Source: Clostridia bacterium
GTDB taxonomy: Bacteria > Bacillota > Clostridia > Christensenellales > DTU072
DNA: 35,898 nt
NCBI GenBank assembly: GCA_017476265.1
Contig: JAFVAC010000047.1
Location: 1-35,898 of the forward strand
Direction of reading: 5' to 3'
The translations under genes were made by a program, and so were the position numbers. Positions 1 to 7,270 of the stretch are shown here, in pieces (the stretch's first letter is position 1; each line of letters starts with the position of its first letter). The notes under the pieces are model-generated. The model had not been told where the DNA came from. It searched no databases and saw only the letters and a list, made by a program, of their open reading frames with translations.

Positions 1-540
1 TCACAACGAGATCACTCGTCTCAGTCAGTCCAACCGATCTCCGTCCAAGTCGAATTTTGTTCTTCATGGTGTATCATATCGTGCCCTAGGGCGGCGACCT
101 CTTCTTGCGCAACAAGCACTTCTCCGCAGACCGAACAGCGTTTTCCCTCGGTCAAGCCCGTCTCCGTACAAGTCGGGGGTACCGCTTTGTCGATCACTTC
201 GGTATGTCCCATCGCGGGGATCTCTTCATATGTGGTATAGTCACAACGAGAACACTCGTCATATTCATTCCAACCGATCTCCGTACAAGTCGGATTTTGT
301 GCTTCATGGTGTATCATATCGTGCCCAAGGGCGGCGACCTCTTCTTGAACGGCGAATATCTTTCCGCAGACCGAGCAATGTTTTCCCTCAGTCAAGCCCG
401 TTTCCGTGCAAGTCGGAGGCACCGCTTTGTCGGTCACTATGATATGTCCCTTGGCGGAGATCTCCTCATATGTAATATAGTCGCAACGAGTGCAAGCGTC
501 GTACTCTCTCCACCCCGATTCGGTACAGGTGGCTTTTTTC
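1..540 (-). repeat. 240-bp tandem coding repeat
   Basis: Positions 1-240 and 241-480 align without gaps at a fixed 240-base offset, and a partial third unit follows to about 540. Each unit encodes 80 residues with two CxxC pairs. The outermost unit (1-60) has diverged most and carries the two stop codons. Confidence 0.85.
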
Positions 541-932
541 CCGGCGTGATGGACTAAATCATGCCCAAGTGCGGCGACGGTTTTTTCTTCTCGTGAAAGT
601 TCGTCGTTGCATCTTTCGCAATATACCACCTCGTCATATCTTCCATTCTCTTCGCACGTCGCTACAATCTCGTTTTCTATTACCGCGGTTTGTGGCAGAT
701 GCCCGAGAGCGGCAAGCGTCTCCTCTTGTTCCTTTCCGCATACGGTACAGACTTTTTCTCTCTTCCCGTCTGTGACGCAAGTCGGCGACTGCACCGTCGT
801 CCACTCTCCATATGTGTGCGTATGCTCGTCCGCATTTTCGCTCTGCGACCCGCCGCTACAAGCGGCAAGTGCGCCAAGTAAACATATGCTCATTACGACG
901 ACGATCGCTGCTGAGATCAATTTTTTAGTCAT
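21..932 (-). CDS. Cys-repeat lipoprotein with decayed final repeat
   Basis: A 303-residue secreted lipoprotein. The start at 932 has AAGGAG six bases upstream, followed by a Lys-Lys start, a hydrophobic helix and the lipobox LAAC. The mature part is built of repeats of about 80 residues holding CxxC pairs (CSVCG, CSRCDY) and a recurring AALGH/AMGH. Such repeats occur in surface proteins of gut Firmicutes, where their role is unclear; metal or redox use of the Cys pairs is a guess. The repeat pattern continues in frame past the TGA stop at 21-23 to the edge of the window, with a second in-frame TGA at 12-14. A Cys in this last unit has also become Trp. The ancestral protein was therefore longer and has been cut by point mutations. 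It is divergent from the XRE regulator at 1068, with two operator-like sites between them. Call of lipoprotein is firm; function unknown. Confidence 0.8.
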   Translation of the reverse strand: MTKKLISAAIVVVMSICLLGALAACSGGSQSENADEHTHTYGEWTTVQSPTCVTDGKREKVCTVCGKEQEETLAALGHLPQTAVIENEIVATCEENGRYDEVVYCERCNDELSREEKTVAALGHDLVHHAGKKATCTESGWREYDACTRCDYITYEEISAKGHIIVTDKAVPPTCTETGLTEGKHCSVCGKIFAVQEEVAALGHDMIHHEAQNPTCTEIGWNEYDECSRCDYTTYEEIPAMGHTEVIDKAVPPTCTETGLTEGKRCSVCGEVLVAQEEVAALGHDMIHHEEQNSTWTEIGWTD

Positions 933-968
933 AATATTCTCCTTTTTTGTGTTGGTTGTTTCATAAAA

Positions 969-1046
969 CACAAAAATATTGTACTTTTCTTCATAATAAC
1001 ACTGAAAAGGCGAATTGTCAATGGTGACAGCACAAAAATTTTGTAC
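969..1046. promoter_or_regulatory. Paired operator-like sites in divergent promoter region
   Basis: CACAAAAATATTGTAC (969-984) and CACAAAAATTTTGTAC (1031-1046) match at 15 of 16 bases in the same orientation, 62 bp apart. Each has a roughly palindromic centre (ACAAA...TTTGT). The first copy covers a possible -10 (TACAAT on the minus strand, 978-983) of the Cys-repeat lipoprotein. The second lies 21 bp before the XRE regulator start. A short inverted repeat TGTCA/TGACA lies between them (1017-1029). They are probably the regulator's binding sites, controlling both genes. Confidence 0.5.
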
Positions 1047-1067
1047 CATAGACGTAAGGAGACGGAT

Positions 1068-1412
1068 ATGATTTTTTGTAACAGATTGAGAGAAATGCGA
1101 CAGGAAAAAGGCTACACGCAGCGAGAACTTGCCGCGCTGCTGAATCTCTCGAACAATATGGTCTGCGAGTATGAAAAGGGGCGCGCCGAGCCGACTTTGG
1201 AGACCCTGAAAAAGCTGTCCGAGATCCTGGAATGCAGTGCGGACTACCTGATCGGCAACTCCGACTACCTCGGCACCGTCCTCTCTCACGCCGATCTGAC
1301 GGACAAGGAGAGACAGCTCCTTACCGCTTTTACGCCCCTCCCTGCGGAGTACAAAGAATTCGTCCTCGACACCACCTTCCGTCTCAAACGCTGGTCCGAA
1401 GAAGATATCTGA
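1068..1412 (+). CDS. XRE-family helix-turn-helix regulator
   Basis: A 114-residue DNA-binding protein. Residues about 5-60 form an XRE/Cro-type helix-turn-helix: NRLREMRQEKGYTQRELAAL, then LSNNMVCEYEKGRAEPTLETL, ending in the common SADYLIG. The last ~50 residues are a helical tail without a recognised ligand domain. The start at 1068 is chosen for its ribosome-binding site (TAAGGAG, six bases upstream); a TTG at 1041 would only add residues upstream of the domain. It is divergent from the Cys-repeat lipoprotein, with repeated operator-like sites in the gap, so local repression and autoregulation are likely. It is followed by a hairpin terminator. Confidence 0.88.
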   Translation: MIFCNRLREMRQEKGYTQRELAALLNLSNNMVCEYEKGRAEPTLETLKKLSEILECSADYLIGNSDYLGTVLSHADLTDKERQLLTAFTPLPAEYKEFVLDTTFRLKRWSEEDI

Positions 1413-1437
1413 AATTTTTACTTGTTTTTTGGTATGC

Positions 1438-1470
1438 AAAAAGCCCGACGCTTCATCGTCGGGCTTTGTT
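1438..1470. terminator. Bidirectional intrinsic terminator
   Basis: GCCCGACG (1443-1450) pairs with CGTCGGGC (1457-1464) around a six-base loop. A run of five A lies before it (T5 on the minus strand) and TTTGTT follows. It serves the converging XRE gene (+) and symporter gene (-), and is better formed for the minus strand. Confidence 0.85.
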
Positions 1471-1486
1471 CAATCGTTCGGGAAAG

Positions 1487-3127
1487 TTATTCTTCCGTTT
1501 TGTCTTCGGGGGTCTCCGCCGTGGGAGTCGTTACTTCTACGGAGACGGGGGCGACTTCGGCGGTCCCTTCTACTTCGCCGACGACCTCGAGGGTCTCTTG
1601 GGCGATGGCGTTTTGCTTGCGCCGTTCGATGAGTTCCGCCAAGATCCTGGCGTGCTCTTTGTCGTCCAAGGCGTACTTCCAGGTCGGGATGACGGTCAAC
1701 AGACACCCGATAGCCGGCGGAATGGAGATGATCAAAAAGAGGATCATCATAAAGCTGGAGTATTCTCCCGCAAGGCGCGGAATGCCGCCCGCCGTAATGA
1801 AGGCGTTGACCTCCGCTACGCGGGTATCGGAGAAGTGGACGATGGTATAGGCGACGCCGCAGAAGATGGTGGCGAGACCGTTCTGCAACTTGACGAGGAA
1901 GGTCTGCCCGGAGAAGAACAGCGCGTCGGGACGACGTCCGGACTTGTACTCTTCGTAGTTGACGCAGTCGGCGATCATCTGGGACTGCAAGACGGTGGTG
2001 ATACCGTTGCTCCCGCCGGCGATGCCGAACAGGACGAAGCAGCCGAGCAGCCAGCCGATGTTGTTGAGATGGTGCGGGTCGATGAGATACGCGACGAAGA
2101 TCAGGGCGTACGGCACGATAGAGAGGATGTTGCTCCAGTTATACAAGTGCTTTTTGCTGATCTTTTTGTTGAGCGCGGGGGTCACCAACATAAAGGCGAA
2201 CTGCCCGAGGAAGAATCCGCCGCCGAGCAGGATCATATAGACGAGCGCCATAATGGGGTCCTTGGAGGCGTAGTAGTAGGTGACGATGGTCATAGCGACG
2301 ATGGCGATGATCGTCTTGGTGCTGCCGAGTACGCCCGAAATGAGGATCTGCATATAGGGCTTGTTGTGGACGATGATGGACAAGTTCTCTTTGAAGTTGG
2401 TCTTCTTGGGAGGGACTTTGATGCGCTCTTTGACACCGAACCCGGCAAAGAGGAAGGTCACGGTACCGATGAGAGAGATGACCGCCGCGGTGATGAGGAA
2501 GCCGTACTTCTCGCCCACCATAGCGTTGATCTGAAGGGACTCGGTCAGTTTGCCTCCGAGTCCGAGCGCAAGAGACTGCATACTCAACATAACGATGCCG
2601 CCACCGATCGCGGCGACCACACGAGCAGCGGTGAGGAGGTTGTTTCTGTCCTTTTCGGAGTCGGTCATCAGGCTGGTCACACCCCACAGCGGGATGTCGC
2701 CGATGGTGTAGGTCACGCCCCACAAAATATAGGTGAACGCCGCCCACAGGCTGAGTCCGACGTCCATCGCCGGCGACCCGTCGCCGTAGAAGCCGAAACT
2801 GACGTAGCACAGTATGGAGATGATCATGACCGGAATGGGTATGATCCGCAGATAGGGCACGCACTTGCCGAAGCGACTCCTCGTCCGATCGACGATGGTA
2901 CCCATAATGGGGTCGTTAATGGCGTCAAAGATACGCGCCACGGTGAAGATCACGCTGACCGTCATCGCCGGGATCAACACGGTAAACTGCAAGTAGTACA
3001 TCAGACAGCTTGCTACCACGTTGTACATAATGTTCTGCCCGAAGAGTCCGATCAGAAAATAGTTACGCTCTTTTTTGGTATATGTATTCGGATTGGTCGG
3101 TATGACTTCCGTCGGTTGCTTTGCCAT
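1487..3127 (-). CDS. GPH-family sugar:cation symporter (MelB-like MFS)
   Basis: A 546-residue polytopic membrane protein of the glycoside-pentoside-hexuronide:cation symporter family. The diagnostic part is near residues 65-95: FDAINDPIMGTIVDRTRS followed by FGKCVPYL, closely matching the MelB cation-site loop and the conserved Arg/Lys stretch after TM2. About twelve hydrophobic segments follow. The C-terminal ~35 residues form an acidic, Thr/Pro/Val-rich tail not usual for MelB. The start at 3127 has a very strong site (TAAGGAGGGG) that overlaps the stop codon of the upstream LRR lipoprotein, so the two genes are co-transcribed and probably translationally coupled. The substrate (a glycoside or uronide) cannot be read from the sequence. 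Confidence 0.9.
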   Translation of the reverse strand: MAKQPTEVIPTNPNTYTKKERNYFLIGLFGQNIMYNVVASCLMYYLQFTVLIPAMTVSVIFTVARIFDAINDPIMGTIVDRTRSRFGKCVPYLRIIPIPVMIISILCYVSFGFYGDGSPAMDVGLSLWAAFTYILWGVTYTIGDIPLWGVTSLMTDSEKDRNNLLTAARVVAAIGGGIVMLSMQSLALGLGGKLTESLQINAMVGEKYGFLITAAVISLIGTVTFLFAGFGVKERIKVPPKKTNFKENLSIIVHNKPYMQILISGVLGSTKTIIAIVAMTIVTYYYASKDPIMALVYMILLGGGFFLGQFAFMLVTPALNKKISKKHLYNWSNILSIVPYALIFVAYLIDPHHLNNIGWLLGCFVLFGIAGGSNGITTVLQSQMIADCVNYEEYKSGRRPDALFFSGQTFLVKLQNGLATIFCGVAYTIVHFSDTRVAEVNAFITAGGIPRLAGEYSSFMMILFLIISIPPAIGCLLTVIPTWKYALDDKEHARILAELIERRKQNAIAQETLEVVGEVEGTAEVAPVSVEVTTPTAETPEDKTEE

Positions 3128-3137
3128 ATTCCCCTCC

Positions 3138-3920
3138 TTATTGCGCCGCGTTCAGTTGCGGAAAACACTTCGCATTGATGTATTCCGACCAATAGCGATG
3201 ATTGTTGAGTTTGGTCTCACGGCGCTCCTCCTCGATCGCGTCCACGTTGTAGAGCGACAAGGACTGTTCGGGCACGAAGAACTTGAGCGACGGGCTGATG
3301 TAGTACTGGTCGTCGCCGGAGGCGTTCTCATCGACGAGATAAAACGCTTTGTCCCCGAGATCGGGTAGCGTGCCTTCGGCAAGGACGTTGACCGTGGTGA
3401 GCGCCGAGCAAGCGCGGAAGCTGTACGCGCCGATATTCTTGACCGCTTTGGGGAAAGTGATCTCGGTCAAGGCGGAGCATCCGAAAAAGGCGAAGTCGCC
3501 TATGCTCGTCAAAGACTCCGGCAGATCGACCCGCGTCAGAGCCGAACAGAGATAAAAAGTCATATTGCCTATGGACTTGATCCCCTCGCTCACGGTCACC
3601 TTGGTCAGGACCTTGTTGCTTGTATACGTCTCACGATCCCGCCACCGGGAAGAGCCGTCGTCTATCTTCATAAACGCCGCGTCGCCCAACTTGGCGACGG
3701 CGTGGTCCGTCCCGTCGATCGTGATCTTGTCGGGGACGACTACCTCGGCAGCCTGCCCGAGATACTTGTCCAAAGTCACCGTACCGTCCGTCGCCAAAGT
3801 ATATTGCCACAGACCGTCGGAAGTCACCTTGACTTCTTCCTCTCCGCAGGCGGCGAGCATCGCCGCGCAACAACACGCTAAGACGAGTACGGCGACGATT
3901 TTTTTCAAAGTCTTTTTCAT
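3138..3920 (-). CDS. BspA-type leucine-rich-repeat lipoprotein
   Basis: A 260-residue lipoprotein. It has a Lys-rich start, a hydrophobic helix and lipobox LAAC near residue 25. Residues about 95-185 carry LRR_5 (BspA/Treponema pallidum type) repeats with the pattern LTxVxxxxxxxSIGxxxFxxCSAL. Such proteins are extracellular, binding partners on host or other cells in studied cases. Its pairing with a sugar symporter suggests a role at the cell surface in nutrient capture, but that is inference. GGAGG lies six bases before the start, and a sigma-A type promoter lies at 3953-3981. Confidence 0.85.
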   Translation of the reverse strand: MKKTLKKIVAVLVLACCCAAMLAACGEEEVKVTSDGLWQYTLATDGTVTLDKYLGQAAEVVVPDKITIDGTDHAVAKLGDAAFMKIDDGSSRWRDRETYTSNKVLTKVTVSEGIKSIGNMTFYLCSALTRVDLPESLTSIGDFAFFGCSALTEITFPKAVKNIGAYSFRACSALTTVNVLAEGTLPDLGDKAFYLVDENASGDDQYYISPSLKFFVPEQSLSLYNVDAIEEERRETKLNNHRYWSEYINAKCFPQLNAAQ

Positions 3921-3952
3921 AACGATCCTCCGTCAAAAAAGTCGCTCTTTTT

Positions 3953-3981
3953 ATTGTATCACACAACTTTTCCCTTTTCAA
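3953..3981 (-). promoter_or_regulatory. Promoter of the LRR lipoprotein-symporter operon
   Basis: On the minus strand, TTGAAA (3976-3981) and TACAAT (3953-3958) are separated by 17 bp, about 33 bp upstream of the start codon. Confidence 0.65.
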
Positions 3982-3996
3982 TCCCCAAAATCCCAC

Positions 3997-4046
3997 AAAA
4001 AACCGCCCGATCCCGCATTCGTCGATAAGAACGCCTTCGGGCGGTT
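3997..4046 (-). terminator. Terminator of the restriction-modification operon
   Basis: AACCGCCCGA (4001-4010) and TCGGGCGGTT (4037-4046) form a perfect 10-bp stem with a ~26-base loop. On the minus strand it is followed by T6 (A-run 3997-4002). It lies downstream of the nuclease gene. Confidence 0.7.
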
Positions 4047-4092
4047 GCTTTTCATTCTGCGGGCGGGCGGGTCTTCCCCGTATAAAACACCT

Positions 4093-4110
4093 ACTCGTCA
4101 ATTGACGAGT
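4093..4110. repeat. 18-bp perfect palindrome at the island edge
   Basis: ACTCGTCAATTGACGAGT is a perfect palindrome, 23 bp beyond the nuclease stop codon, close to where base composition changes from AT-rich to GC-rich. It could be a protein site or a boundary mark; no matching copy was seen at the other edge of the island. Confidence 0.6.
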
Positions 4111-4132
4111 TTTCCAATCTAATAAATTATCG

Positions 4133-5311
4133 TCATAAATAAAGTTTTTTAGTTTGTTCAGCCATACTATTTTGATTCATCTTCGAATTTAAGTGAATGG
4201 ATATCGTCGGAACTTTTTGTTTGATTTTTTCAAATTCAAACGATATAAACCCATCTGCTATAGTCGCGTTTTTTAATTCGACGAATAATAGTGACCCTAT
4301 AGGATATCTACTGTATTGATTGCCGCCCTTTTTCTTAATTCTCAGTGTCGGATCAAATGGCATAATAACCATACCGGTTTCTTCAATCAGCCCGCCTGCA
4401 TCAATGATTTTTTTCTTTGCAAAAATAGGCGTAAAAACCTTTTTACTGTTGCGTCCTGCCGTCCTGATCTCGGAACCTTCGAAAGAAACAAATTCATATA
4501 AATATTCCGACAAAACAGGAATTATTTTGTTATCGACGATCAATAAATAAATATCTATTTCCTTTATGTCCAGCACCTCATTTATTATTTCTCTCGCTTG
4601 AGCTTCCGTCAAGTGATTTTCTATTTTATAATTGTGCCCTTCCATTCGAAAAATATTTGTTGTCTGATTAAACTGCTTTATAAATGGTACGTATTTTGCC
4701 CTTCCTGCCATAAAATCTTTTGTTGCCGTCAACACACCTTCTTCATTATAATTCCCCGTAATATCACATTCTTCTAATTTTGCATGTTGCTCTTTTATTT
4801 CTATTCGTATACAAATTTTTTCCCTTAAAAAGACGACGTCTACTGTTTGAGATGCCCCACATTGCAATACTATAGAACTATATTGATTGTTATAATAGCA
4901 ATAGCGAAAAGACGCTCCATCGCTATGCTTTTGTGCCGAGTAGAGCAATCCTGCCAATTTCGTCGGAGTAGTCTTAGAAGTCTTTAGATCAACTATTTCG
5001 GTTAAATTCAAAATATTGGCTATCGTTTGTGCCACAAAACACTCTGTCAGAATGCAAGATTGTAGAGCTCTTCTCAACTCAAACTGTTTCTTTATTTCTT
5101 GATAAGCAGATTTCGATTTTTTAATATCGGCAAAAAAGGATTCTTGTCCCAATTCAAATTGCTCAATTGTAGAATACTTATCATAAAAATTTTTATAGAT
5201 TTTATCTAATTGCTTTATTCGATAAAAAGGCACTGTCAATTCAACAAAGTTGCCGCCATTATAAAGTTTCGTAAAAAAATACTTTATTATTTTTTCTTTC
5301 GTTGCCGCCAT
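4133..5311 (-). CDS. Putative type II restriction endonuclease (PD-(D/E)XK-like)
   Basis: A 392-residue protein with no family I can name. It follows the adenine methyltransferase with a two-base gap. The centre has a pattern fitting a PD-(D/E)XK nuclease core: Asp158 in QTVDVVFL, then Glu171 and Lys173 in ICIRIEIKEQ. In such enzymes Asp/Glu bind Mg2+ and Lys helps cleave DNA. The C-terminal half has beta-rich stretches and basic patches (RIKKKGGNQYSRYP) that could contact DNA. The gene is AT-rich, unlike most of the window, as expected for an imported cassette. The start at 5311 is taken because it abuts the upstream stop. It could instead be another restriction-linked protein; nuclease function rests on context plus this motif. 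Confidence 0.65.
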   Translation of the reverse strand: MAATKEKIIKYFFTKLYNGGNFVELTVPFYRIKQLDKIYKNFYDKYSTIEQFELGQESFFADIKKSKSAYQEIKKQFELRRALQSCILTECFVAQTIANILNLTEIVDLKTSKTTPTKLAGLLYSAQKHSDGASFRYCYYNNQYSSIVLQCGASQTVDVVFLREKICIRIEIKEQHAKLEECDITGNYNEEGVLTATKDFMAGRAKYVPFIKQFNQTTNIFRMEGHNYKIENHLTEAQAREIINEVLDIKEIDIYLLIVDNKIIPVLSEYLYEFVSFEGSEIRTAGRNSKKVFTPIFAKKKIIDAGGLIEETGMVIMPFDPTLRIKKKGGNQYSRYPIGSLLFVELKNATIADGFISFEFEKIKQKVPTISIHLNSKMNQNSMAEQTKKLYL

Positions 5312-5313
5312 AT

Positions 5314-6831
5314 TTATCCCTCTGAATTTTTATGGATGCGCGTAAAATCAATATCCCCAAACAATAGATTATTTATTTTTTCTCGATAAAAATGTGGGAA
5401 TTTTACTGATTCTTGTAGTGCACCGGCATTTTTTTTATAAACCAAATACTTGGACTCGCTTCGAATCATTTCATCAATAACACTTTTAAGATTGCGATCT
5501 AATCGAATGTCGGGGATTGGTATATCCATGAGTAATTTTTGAGGAATCAATATCCCACCGTCCATCATTCTCCACCATAAGTAACAATAACTTGAATTAA
5601 GCAATGCATATAATAGATAAAAAGCCACTTCATCTTTTGCGTAAAAAATATAAATTCCTTTTCTTTTCATCGGCGCTTTTGTTGCAACTATAAAATAACG
5701 AGCGGATGAATTAATATAAATAGGAAAACCATTTTTATTTTTGGAAATTAAATTACGCAAGCATCCGGTCGAATTTTTTGAAATATTATAAACAAATCCT
5801 TCTAAGTCAACGGGACACTTTAGCGGTTTAAGAAGATCCTGTTTTCTCGTCCCCAGCAAAGATTTCAGATACTCCGGTGTTAAGACGGTTTTTCTTTCCT
5901 CGTTCTTAAAACGAATTAAATGAGTCATTCTATACCCATGTATCAATTCCGAATCATGTTTGAACACCAAAATGCTTGCCCTGACTCCATTTGAGCAATT
6001 GGTATTAAAAATGCCTTCTTTCTTGCCATTAAATAACGTCCCCGGGACATTATCAAAAGTATAAATCTCTCCTGAGCCCTCTTGAAATAACAAAGCCCTT
6101 AGCTTCGAAAAATTTTTTCCTACGATATATGATTGCGGGGTAACAATAACGGCTTTTTTTGCGTGCAATATTATCTTTTCTAAAAAACCAACATATAAAT
6201 CTTTGGATTCAAGAATGCAACTTTTATATTCCCATTCTTCTTCTATGGCTGTTATTTTCGAATAAGGTGGATTCGCTATAATAAATAGATCTCGCTTATG
6301 CAAAGTTGCATTTTTGGACAAAAAGTCATTAGTGGCTACTTTAATAGAGCTCTTTGGGATCCTAAAATAACAAGATATTCTCGCCAGACAAATTGCTAAA
6401 GCAGTTTTATCAATCTCAAATAAAAAGATATTATTAAGAAGATTTTCAAACTCCGTCTCCGATCTGTTCTTGATCGTTTTCAGGACTTCTATGGTTAAAT
6501 TCCCACACCCACAACCAATATCGTACAAATTAGTCAATCTATTTCCCTCAACAAGAAAAGAAGCCATTAAATGTGCCACATCGTTAGGTGTATAGTACTG
6601 CCCACTGTCTTTTTTTATATATTTATCATCAATAGCCAAGCCAATTTCATATAATCTCCCAATATCAAAAAAATCAATTACCGTCTCGCTGAATGTGTCG
6701 ATACCAACTTCTTCTAAATATGAAATAAGCGCTTCCCAAGTCTTATTGATGCCGAGTGTTAAAACAGAATTAATATAGTCTTCTGTCTTAAAAACACGCG
6801 AACGGATTTTTTCTATTAATTCTTCCTGCAT
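5314..6831 (-). CDS. Type II N6-adenine DNA methyltransferase
   Basis: A 505-residue DNA methyltransferase that transfers methyl from S-adenosylmethionine to adenine in DNA. In order it has motif X (GQYYTPNDVAHLM, residues 77-89), motif I for AdoMet binding (DIGCGCG, 104-110) and catalytic motif IV (NPPY, 187-190). This order is that of gamma-type N6-adenine enzymes. The C-terminal ~250 residues are the likely target-recognition part. It is the first gene of an operon with the putative nuclease. A sigma-A promoter lies at 6882-6911, and a 20-bp palindrome covers the predicted transcript start. The Shine-Dalgarno is poor (GGTGG directly against the ATG). The recognition site is unknown. Confidence 0.92.
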   Translation of the reverse strand: MQEELIEKIRSRVFKTEDYINSVLTLGINKTWEALISYLEEVGIDTFSETVIDFFDIGRLYEIGLAIDDKYIKKDSGQYYTPNDVAHLMASFLVEGNRLTNLYDIGCGCGNLTIEVLKTIKNRSETEFENLLNNIFLFEIDKTALAICLARISCYFRIPKSSIKVATNDFLSKNATLHKRDLFIIANPPYSKITAIEEEWEYKSCILESKDLYVGFLEKIILHAKKAVIVTPQSYIVGKNFSKLRALLFQEGSGEIYTFDNVPGTLFNGKKEGIFNTNCSNGVRASILVFKHDSELIHGYRMTHLIRFKNEERKTVLTPEYLKSLLGTRKQDLLKPLKCPVDLEGFVYNISKNSTGCLRNLISKNKNGFPIYINSSARYFIVATKAPMKRKGIYIFYAKDEVAFYLLYALLNSSYCYLWWRMMDGGILIPQKLLMDIPIPDIRLDRNLKSVIDEMIRSESKYLVYKKNAGALQESVKFPHFYREKINNLLFGDIDFTRIHKNSEG

Positions 6832-6856
6832 CCACCATCAATATCCAAGATCAAAT

Positions 6857-6876
6857 TTTGTAGAATATTCTACAAA
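6857..6876. promoter_or_regulatory. Operator 1 of the restriction-modification island
   Basis: A perfect 20-bp palindrome with core TAGAATATTCTA (6861-6872). It covers the predicted transcription start (about 6875) of the methyltransferase operon, where a bound protein would repress. Confidence 0.7.
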
Positions 6877-6881
6877 TTAGT

Positions 6882-6911
6882 ATTTTATCATTCTTACTTG
6901 CATACAGTCAA
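6882..6911 (-). promoter_or_regulatory. Promoter of the methyltransferase-nuclease operon
   Basis: On the minus strand, TTGACT (6906-6911) and TAAAAT (6882-6887) are 18 bp apart. Operators flank it on both sides. Confidence 0.65.
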
Positions 6912-6920
6912 GGCGTTTGG

Positions 6921-6932
6921 TAGAAAATTCTA
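6921..6932. promoter_or_regulatory. Operator 2 of the restriction-modification island
   Basis: TAGAAAATTCTA, one mismatched centre pair away from a perfect palindrome. It lies about 10 bp upstream of the methyltransferase -35 and upstream of the controller promoter, 60 bp from operator 1 centre to centre. Confidence 0.65.
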
Positions 6933-6948
6933 AATATCAAATATGTGA

Positions 6949-6960
6949 TAGAAATTTCTA
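6949..6960. promoter_or_regulatory. Operator 3 of the restriction-modification island
   Basis: TAGAAATTTCTA, a perfect 12-bp palindrome one base upstream of the controller's -10 and 28 bp from operator 2. Occupancy would block the controller gene, giving negative feedback. Confidence 0.65.
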
Positions 6961-6961
6961 C

Positions 6962-6967
6962 TATAAT
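6962..6967 (+). promoter_or_regulatory. -10 element of the controller gene (leaderless)
   Basis: TATAAT lies seven bases before the ATG at 6975, so transcription would start at or beside the start codon. No good -35 is seen (AAATAT at the expected place), which fits a regulated promoter. There is no Shine-Dalgarno sequence. Confidence 0.6.
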
Positions 6968-6974
6968 TTGAAAT

Positions 6975-7196
6975 ATGATAAAAAATGAGTTTTCTCTGGA
7001 AATAACTGAAATTTTGCGCGATATTATGACTGAAAAACAGCTGACTGTTTCTCAGTTCGCCAAAGCAATCGGTGTAAAACCCAGTCAAATCTCCGAATGG
7101 CTACGAGGGAAAGCAAAGCCCGGCTATGATAACTTGAGGAATATTTGTATTCATCTGGATATTTCCGGTGATGATATATTAGGACTGAATAATTAA
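6975..7196 (+). CDS. XRE-type controller protein of the R-M system
   Basis: A 73-residue single-domain helix-turn-helix protein: ILRDIMTEKQLTVSQFAKAI, recognition helix PSQISEWLRGKAKP, then a helical end closing with DDILGL. Its size and place, divergent from the methyltransferase across three related palindromes, match the controller (C) proteins of type II restriction-modification systems. These time nuclease expression after entry into a new host. Unlike classical systems, where C precedes R, here both M and R sit on the opposite strand. The ATG at 6975 is needed for the first helix, and a TATAAT sits just seven bases upstream, pointing to a leaderless message. AT-rich like the rest of the island. 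Confidence 0.85.
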   Translation: MIKNEFSLEITEILRDIMTEKQLTVSQFAKAIGVKPSQISEWLRGKAKPGYDNLRNICIHLDISGDDILGLNN

Positions 7197-7226
7197 ACAA
7201 AGCCGCTGCCCGCGGCTTTGTTTATT
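7195..7226 (+). terminator. Terminator of the controller gene
   Basis: AAACAAAGCCGC (7195-7206) pairs with GCGGCTTTGTTT (7212-7223) around five bases. It begins inside the stop codon of the controller gene. Confidence 0.85.
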
Positions 7227-7270
7227 GCATCTGCTGTTTCTATTGTGTTTACTATATGTCTATTCGTTGC

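Noticed and set aside
1232..3178. A 648-codon open frame on the plus strand across the symporter gene
   Set aside because: It begins inside the XRE regulator in another frame and mirrors the symporter gene. The product is low-complexity Asp/Gly/Arg/His.
4090..7225. Phage or insertion-sequence origin of the AT-rich island
   Set aside because: No integrase, transposase, terminal inverted repeats or target duplications were seen; only restriction-modification genes are present.
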